Shown piece by piece: positions 14,712 to 18,845 of a DNA stretch of 18,845 nt. The position numbers were made by a program, and so were the translations under genes. The stretch is from JABDDM01 sp038240295. GTDB lineage: Bacteria; Bacteroidota; Ignavibacteria; Palsa-1295. Numbering within the stretch: position 1 is the stretch's first letter; each line of letters starts with the position of its first letter. The notes beneath the pieces were generated by a model that was not told the DNA's origin, made no database searches, and saw nothing but the letters and a program-made list of their open reading frames with translations. The stretch lies in the NCBI GenBank assembly GCA_038240295.1, contig JBBSDW010000055.1:1-18845 (forward strand), read 5' to 3'.

Positions 14712-15650
14712 GTGGCAAGGAAGACAACACTGGCATTCGAACAATCCATGGCGGCCCATCCGGCGGCGCCAAAGGAGAAGAGTAGTTTTTATTACTCATT
14801 CTCGCTATTGCCACGCGATGAGCGCGATGCGATGCTCTGCGTCTACGAGTTCTGCCGCTACACCGACGATCTTGTCGATGAAGATGTGTTTTACGACGTT
14901 CATCTTCCGCAAGAAGTCGAAGAAGCACCCACGGCTGTCGATCAGTTGATCGTGAAAAAGCGCCGCCGCCTGGCCTGGTGGCGCGCGGAGGTCGAGAAAT
15001 GTTACGACGGCACTTCGACGCATCCTGTCCTCAAGGCGCTCCATCGAGTGATCGGCCGATTCCGCATTCCGAAGCAATATTTTATGACACTCATCGATGG
15101 CGTCGAGATGGATCTCGTTCGCGATCGATACCAGACCTTCGCGGAGCTTAAAGATTATTGCTACGCGGTTGCAAGCATCGTCGGGCTCATCTGCATCGAG
15201 ATCTTTGGTTACCGGTTCGAAGTCACAAAGGAATACGCGGTCGATCTCGGCATCGCGCTCCAGCTAACGAACATCCTCCGAGACGTTAAACAGGACGCTG
15301 CGAAGGGCCGAATCTACCTGCCGAAGGAAGACCTTGCGCACTTTGGATATTCCGAGAATGACCTCTTGCATGGGGTCTATAACTGGAAGTTCATCGAGCT
15401 GATGAAATTCGAGACGGCGCGTGCACGCGAATATTACAAGAGCGCCCGAAAGCACCTCAGGCGCGACGAGCGTTTCACCATGTTTGCGGCGGAGATCATG
15501 GACGCGATCTACTTCCGGTTGCTCCGAAAGATCGAACTTTCCGAGTTCGCTGTCTTCGATCGCCGAATCACCGTATCGACGCCTCATAAGGTTCTGATCG
15601 TCGCCAGGTACTGGCTGAACCGCAATCTTTTTGGCCGAAAAAAGTTGTAA
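14712..15650 (+). CDS. Squalene/phytoene synthase family protein (HpnD-like)
   Basis: The family joins two prenyl diphosphates head-to-head (farnesyl-PP to presqualene-PP, or geranylgeranyl-PP to phytoene). Visible in 312 residues are SSFYYSFSLLP (24-34), typical of HpnC/HpnD; the first Asp-rich motif DDLVDED (52-58); DGVEMDL (129-135); and the second motif NILRDVKQDAAKGRIYLP (187-204) with D191 and D195. The SFYYSF and VYEFCRYTDDLVDE wording favours presqualene diphosphate synthase HpnD over phytoene synthase, which would point to hopanoid or squalene synthesis, but no hpnC, hpnE or crt gene lies nearby to confirm this. The start is uncertain: GTG at 14712, or ATG at 14748 giving MAAHPAAPKEKSSFYY. 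A palindrome (CTTTTT-GGCCG-AAAAAAG) lies at the very end of the gene. Family secure, exact reaction not. Confidence 0.9.
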   Translation: MARKTTLAFEQSMAAHPAAPKEKSSFYYSFSLLPRDERDAMLCVYEFCRYTDDLVDEDVFYDVHLPQEVEEAPTAVDQLIVKKRRRLAWWRAEVEKCYDGTSTHPVLKALHRVIGRFRIPKQYFMTLIDGVEMDLVRDRYQTFAELKDYCYAVASIVGLICIEIFGYRFEVTKEYAVDLGIALQLTNILRDVKQDAAKGRIYLPKEDLAHFGYSENDLLHGVYNWKFIELMKFETARAREYYKSARKHLRRDERFTMFAAEIMDAIYFRLLRKIELSEFAVFDRRITVSTPHKVLIVARYWLNRNLFGRKKL

Positions 15651-15742
15651 CAGGCGGGTCAAGGAATCGCGCAAAGGGACGGTCTATGCGGAGTTTTACG
15701 AGCCGAATGCTCGTCTCGCCGAATAGCTCGATTTCAACATTA

Positions 15743-15774
15743 TTTGCATTCGCCGCAATAACTTAGTATATTCG
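15743..15774 (+). promoter_or_regulatory. Promoter-like site in the gap upstream of the Cas6-like gene
   Basis: TTTG (15743-15746) is followed after 20 bases by TATATTCG (15767-15774), one mismatch from TAnnTTTG. Transcription would start near 15781, about 470 bases before the next coding region, so it would drive either a small RNA or a very long leader. Confidence 0.4.
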
Positions 15775-16037
15775 CCGCCAGAAGATTTACCCGCGTCGGA
15801 AGCACTTTCTCGTTTTGTGCTTTTTCCAGGTCGATCTTTGGTAGCCAGCCGCTAATGATATCTGTCTCGCGGTTGCGATAGGGGAGAGTTGCTCAATCGA
15901 TGTGTTACAAGTGTTTCTTCAGCAGCTTCTATCCGTAGTCTTTGCAGAGTTTCTTTCAGAGTGTTGATGTCCTGCGAAAGGCGTGTACCAGAACGCGCCG
16001 GGACCAGTTGAATAAATTAAATACGCGCTGCCGTCTG

Positions 16038-16065
16038 CGAAGGTGTGTCTTCTTCACACCATTCG
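16038..16065 (+). other. Stable hairpin upstream of the Cas6-like gene
   Basis: GGTGTG and CACACC pair around TCTTCTT, and the stem extends through flanking CGAA and TTCG with a small bulge; outer GCCG (16030-16033) and CGGC (16072-16075) could add a second stem. Its role is unknown. Confidence 0.4.
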
Positions 16066-16249
16066 AGATATCGGCGTCGGTTGTCTCATGACGAATACAA
16101 GAGTCTCGTTGCAGTTGTAGAATCGGAAGGATCCCTATGTAAGTGGATTGCTCCGAAGGTTGTGAATTCGATTTTAAACCCGAATACGCGCCTGTCCTGC
16201 TTTTGCGAGAGCTGTTGTGTTCCTTCACCACGATTCGTACGCGAAATAT

Positions 16250-17260
16250 ATGCGTGTCCATTTAACGCTTACTCCGCCAGGCCAGCAGGGGCACATGCCC
16301 ATAAACTACAACGCATTCGTTTCGGAGTTCGTCTATGAGGCGATCCAGCCGGACGTTCCGTTTGCAGGCCAGCCGGCTTCCGGGCAGCAGGGCATTCCGT
16401 ACTATACGTTCTCCAACCTCTATGTACCCGACGTGCAGCAGGAGGATCGCACGCTCCATTTCGGAAATGTTGGGATCGAACTTACGATCTCGATGCTCAT
16501 CGAGCCAGATTACAACGACGAGTTGATGGCACGGCTCAAAGCCGTCCCCTCGCTTCTGTTTCCGAATGGTTCTGGCACCGATCTCAACGTATCAAAGATC
16601 GAGCTTGTCGATGAAGCTTCATCGGTCGCGAGTTATGCACGTTTTCGTATGCTCTCACCGCTCGCATCGCCGATGTGGGATGCTGGCGATGGCAGTGAGC
16701 CGCGCTATGTTCATTACGGCGAACCCGAATTTACCGAAGCGATCCGCGAGATCCTGGTCGCCAAATACGAACGCTGGAAGGGCCGCAAGCCGCAGGATAC
16801 GCGTTTCCGATTTGCGCTCGATGAGAAATATGTGCAGCGCCGCCGCGGCCGCATTTCGAAGCTTGTCACGTTCCACGAGGGCGAGGATGATGAAAAGAAA
16901 GTCAAGGCGATCGTTGCTCCATTCGAAGTAGAAGGGAACCCCGAATTGATCTGGCTCGGTTATGTGGCCGGATTTGGAGAGAAAAATCTTTTAGGTTTTG
17001 GATGCGCCGATCTTGTCACCGCTCCAGTTCGCGACCAGCGTTCGTATCAGGAGCGGCCAGGTGCGCAGCAAACGCGAGATAACAGGCCGCAAGATCGATC
17101 ACACTCGCAGGATCGGTCGCAGCCCGTCAGGCGCTACGATAACCAGCGTGACGAGCGAAATTATCCGCGGCCAAAGCTACGAGAGGAACGCTCCAACGCC
17201 GTGCAGCCTTATGGCGCTGGCGTAATGAATAACCGAGGCGGAAAATTCAGTCCGCGTTGA
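16250..17260 (+). CDS. Cas6-like CRISPR RNA-processing family protein with Arg/Gln-rich tail, stand-alone
   Basis: Cas6 proteins bind and cut CRISPR repeat RNA with two ferredoxin-like folds. In 336 residues (ATG at 16250, preferred because MRVHLTLTPP is the usual first beta strand) I see PINYNAFVSEFVYEAI (17-32, first helix), PYYTFSNLYVP (50-60), the strand IELTISMLIEP (76-86), FRMLSPLASPMW (132-143), the helix PEFTEAIREILVAKY (159-173), and the C-terminal Gly-rich loop GFGEKNLLGFGC (241-252), which closely resembles Pyrococcus Cas6 (GFGEKNSLGFG). The catalytic His region (about 40-50, PASGQQGIP) has no His; Tyr29 matches the conserved Tyr. Residues 259-336 form an added low-complexity tail rich in R, Q, D and P. 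No other cas gene or array is in the window; tRNA-Ala follows. The Cas6 family is well supported; activity and link to CRISPR are uncertain. Confidence 0.85.
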   Translation: MRVHLTLTPPGQQGHMPINYNAFVSEFVYEAIQPDVPFAGQPASGQQGIPYYTFSNLYVPDVQQEDRTLHFGNVGIELTISMLIEPDYNDELMARLKAVPSLLFPNGSGTDLNVSKIELVDEASSVASYARFRMLSPLASPMWDAGDGSEPRYVHYGEPEFTEAIREILVAKYERWKGRKPQDTRFRFALDEKYVQRRRGRISKLVTFHEGEDDEKKVKAIVAPFEVEGNPELIWLGYVAGFGEKNLLGFGCADLVTAPVRDQRSYQERPGAQQTRDNRPQDRSHSQDRSQPVRRYDNQRDERNYPRPKLREERSNAVQPYGAGVMNNRGGKFSPR

Positions 17261-17287
17261 CAGGCGGGCGTTGCGCGCGAGGGTTTC

Positions 17288-17360
17288 GGGGTCGTAGCTC
17301 AGTTGGCAGAGCGTCTGCATGGCATGCAGAAGGTCAGGGGTTCGATTCCCCTCGGCTCCA
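17288..17360 (+). tRNA. tRNA-Ala (anticodon GGC)
   Basis: The 73-base cloverleaf is complete. The acceptor GGGGTCG pairs with CGGCTCC, with the G3:U70 wobble that identifies alanine tRNAs. The D-arm is GCTC/GAGC, the anticodon stem TCTGC/GCAGA holds loop ATGGCAT (anticodon GGC), and the T-arm AGGGG/CCCCT holds TTCGATT. The discriminator is A and CCA is not encoded. An 8-9 base T run just after (about 17365-17373) may end transcription. Confidence 0.97.
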
Positions 17361-17404
17361 CGATGTTTTTTTTTCCTCTATTTGCGCAGCTTGTACGTAA
17401 ATCG

Positions 17405-17435
17405 TTGCTTGTTGTGTCGTCCCCTGTTAAGTTTT
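17405..17435 (+). promoter_or_regulatory. Weak promoter-like site upstream of the E1 gene
   Basis: TTG (17405-17407) and TAAGTTTT (17428-17435, one mismatch from TAnnTTTG) are 20 bases apart. It would leave a leader of about 130 bases. The match is weak. Confidence 0.25.
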
Positions 17436-17572
17436 AGAATTATACCACTGATTTTTTCCTGGGTCACGTCAGCATGCCACTAAATCCGCATGCGTTATGT
17501 TAAAGCACGCCGCCAAAAGCAGGTTGGCAAGTGAACACGAATAAACTCCGAATCCAAGTCGCGCCCGTTAGA

Positions 17573-18845
17573 ATGGCAACGAAATCGAAGAGCAGCACGT
17601 CCGAAAAGATCGCAGAAAAAGTTCAGACGAATGGCAATGGTAAGTCCGTCCCGAACGGTGCCCAGCGCCAGCCGGAGCCCGGCGTAAAGGGCGGCCAGCC
17701 AAATGGCGCAGGTGAAAAAGAGATCGAGATCAATCCAAAACAGGAGCAGCTCGAAGCGACCGGCAGCGACGGTGCGCCAGAGCTTTCCGGTGATGGCGCC
17801 TACGACCATCAGGAGCATCTGGGAGTCGAGACTCCGACCGATTTCGATTTTGTAAGCGACGAGATCCATCCCGATGTCGCGCCAAAATCGCTCGAGCGGA
17901 TGCCGAACGGTGCCCTTCTGAAAGGACCCAGACGCGACAATGCCCAATCCTTCAAATCGGATCTCGCAAATGCCGGCGTTGACAAAAAAACGCTCCTTGA
18001 GTGGTTCAGGTTGATGGATCTCGGACGCATCACCGACATCGCCGCCGCGAATTATCTCAAAAAGGCGATGGGGTGGAGCTATCACGCTCCATGCTCGGGA
18101 CATGAAGGAATTCAGCTTGCGATCGGCGTATCGTTTCGGCAAAAGAAAGATTATCTCTTTCCATACTATCGCGATCTCATGACCTGTCTCGCTGCCGGGA
18201 TAACGGTCGAAGAGATCGTGCTCAATGGGCTTTCGAAGGACACCGATATAGCAGGCGGCGGAAGGCACATGTCGAATCACTTCGCCAAGATGTCGATTGG
18301 CATCCAGAATGTTTCATCGCTGACGAACAATCACGCACAGCACGTTGCGGGTACTGCCCGCGCATTGAAATATTACGAGAAGGATGCGGTCGCGATCTTT
18401 TCAGGCGGAGAATCCGGCACGTCCGAAGGCTTTTTCTATGAAGCGGTCAATGGCGCAACTCGCGAGAAAGTACCGGCGATCTTTGTTATTCAGAATAACA
18501 AATACGGGATCTCGGTGCCGGTGACCGATCAAAGCGCCAACGTGCGTGTTGCCGATAACTATCGCGGCTTCAACAATCTTCTCATCACCTATTGCGACGG
18601 CACCGATGTGCTCGATTCGTACCGCGCGATGCAGGAAGCCTACGAATGGTGCATGTCGGGCAAGGGCGCCGCGATGGTGCATGCCGATTGTGTGCGCATT
18701 GGCTCGCATTCGAATTCCGATCGTCAGGATCTGTATCGGTCGCACGAAGAACTTGAAGCCGTGAAACTCCGCGATCCGCTGAAACGCTTTGCCGGATGGC
18801 TCGAGCAAAAGAAGATCGCGACGCAGGCCGAGATCGACCAGATCC
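17573..18845 (+). CDS. 2-oxo acid dehydrogenase E1 component, alpha region (partial, C-terminus off the right edge)
   Basis: This thiamine-diphosphate enzyme decarboxylates pyruvate or branched-chain 2-oxo acids and passes the acyl group to E2. The frame is open from the ATG at 17573 through the window end (424 residues). The E1-alpha core starts near residue 138 (KKTLLEWFRLMDLGRITD). It shows SGHEGIQLAIG (175-185), LFPYYRD (195-201), GGGRHMSNHF (228-237), the ThDP/Mg motif SGGESGTSEGFFYEAVN ending IQNNKYGISVP (277-316; Glu280 in place of the usual GDG Asp), and RIGSHSNSD (375-383). Before the core lies an unusual extension of about 135 residues rich in Gly, Asn, Gln, Glu and Pro, probably disordered. 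In Bacteroidota-type genomes alpha and beta regions are often fused in one chain; this cannot be seen because the gene is cut. Family certain; substrate (pyruvate or branched-chain) open. Confidence 0.93.
   Translation, partial: MATKSKSSTSEKIAEKVQTNGNGKSVPNGAQRQPEPGVKGGQPNGAGEKEIEINPKQEQLEATGSDGAPELSGDGAYDHQEHLGVETPTDFDFVSDEIHPDVAPKSLERMPNGALLKGPRRDNAQSFKSDLANAGVDKKTLLEWFRLMDLGRITDIAAANYLKKAMGWSYHAPCSGHEGIQLAIGVSFRQKKDYLFPYYRDLMTCLAAGITVEEIVLNGLSKDTDIAGGGRHMSNHFAKMSIGIQNVSSLTNNHAQHVAGTARALKYYEKDAVAIFSGGESGTSEGFFYEAVNGATREKVPAIFVIQNNKYGISVPVTDQSANVRVADNYRGFNNLLITYCDGTDVLDSYRAMQEAYEWCMSGKGAAMVHADCVRIGSHSNSDRQDLYRSHEELEAVKLRDPLKRFAGWLEQKKIATQAEIDQI

Larger units (their letters stand above)
15651..16249. 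other. 599-base gap; candidate untranslated RNA or long leader
   Basis: No frame here has coding-like composition. What can be seen is a promoter-like site at 15743-15774, a hairpin at about 15800-15822 followed by TTT (AAGCAC and GTGCTT), and a longer hairpin at about 16038-16065. There are no CRISPR-type direct repeats and no recognisable tmRNA, RNase P or SRP RNA signature. Confidence 0.4.

Noticed and set aside
15651..16249. Possible CRISPR array next to the Cas6-like gene
   Set aside because: I looked for evenly spaced direct repeats of 25-40 bases and found none, either here or after the gene.
16045..16338. 97-residue plus-strand frame and a 101-residue minus-strand frame (15956-16261) in the gap before the Cas6-like gene
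   Set aside because: Both have unlikely composition (Ser/Arg/Cys-rich), no start context, and partly overlap the Cas6-like start.
17495..18280. 261-residue minus-strand frame
   Set aside because: It is antisense to the E1 dehydrogenase gene, whose motifs are continuous on the plus strand.

Overview
The window looks like a chromosomal segment from a bacterium of the Bacteroidota/Chlorobi (FCB) supergroup, perhaps Ignavibacteria or Kapabacteria. The clues are two genes ending in a type IX secretion (T9SS) type A sorting domain, a DUF3098-like small membrane protein, WG-repeat and Asp-box surface proteins, starts with little or no Shine-Dalgarno, and several promoter-like sites fitting the Bacteroidota pattern TTTG-N(about 20)-TAnnTTTG. 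The genus assignment is an inference.

Layout. 1-1003 (-): glutamine synthetase family enzyme, cut by the left edge. 1004-1367: interspersed inverted repeats. 1368-1616 (-): orphan VapB-like antitoxin. 1750-3093 (+): ffh. 3094-3599: three inverted-repeat elements. 3600-4706 (-): secreted WG-repeat protein. 5207-5782 (+): rpsP with a long Ala/Glu-rich tail. 5953-6510 (+): rimM. 6507-6905 (-): small two-helix membrane protein. 7111-9861 (+): complete MmeI-type (type IIL) restriction-modification enzyme. 10124-12589 (+): S8 subtilisin-like protease with a T9SS tail, split by two compensating frameshifts. 12589-13788 (+): Asp-box propeller protein with nearly the same T9SS tail. 13788-13955 (+): start of a third such gene, cut off after about 26 codons. 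13879-14562 (-): LolD-like ABC ATPase. 14712-15650 (+): squalene/phytoene synthase family (HpnD-like). 15651-16249: long gap with a promoter-like site and hairpins. 16250-17260 (+): Cas6-like protein with no CRISPR array beside it. 17288-17360 (+): tRNA-Ala(GGC). 17573-18845 (+): E1 component of a 2-oxo acid dehydrogenase, cut by the right edge.

How it fits together. ffh, rpsP and rimM are housekeeping translation and secretion genes, usually close neighbours. Here they are separated by repeats and an opposite-strand WG gene, and trmD/rplS do not follow rimM. The middle (about 6.5-13.9 kb) is accessory: a single-protein restriction-modification system followed by a tandem set of secreted-protein genes.

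The most notable structures are: (1) a 360-bp near-identical direct repeat made of the C-terminal sorting domain of one gene plus the signal peptide of the next, flanking unrelated passenger domains; (2) a stand-alone Cas6-like protein that appears to lack the usual catalytic histidine and carries an Arg/Gln-rich tail; (3) an MmeI-family enzyme whose specificity residues can be read by alignment. Family alignments were made from memory, without database searches.
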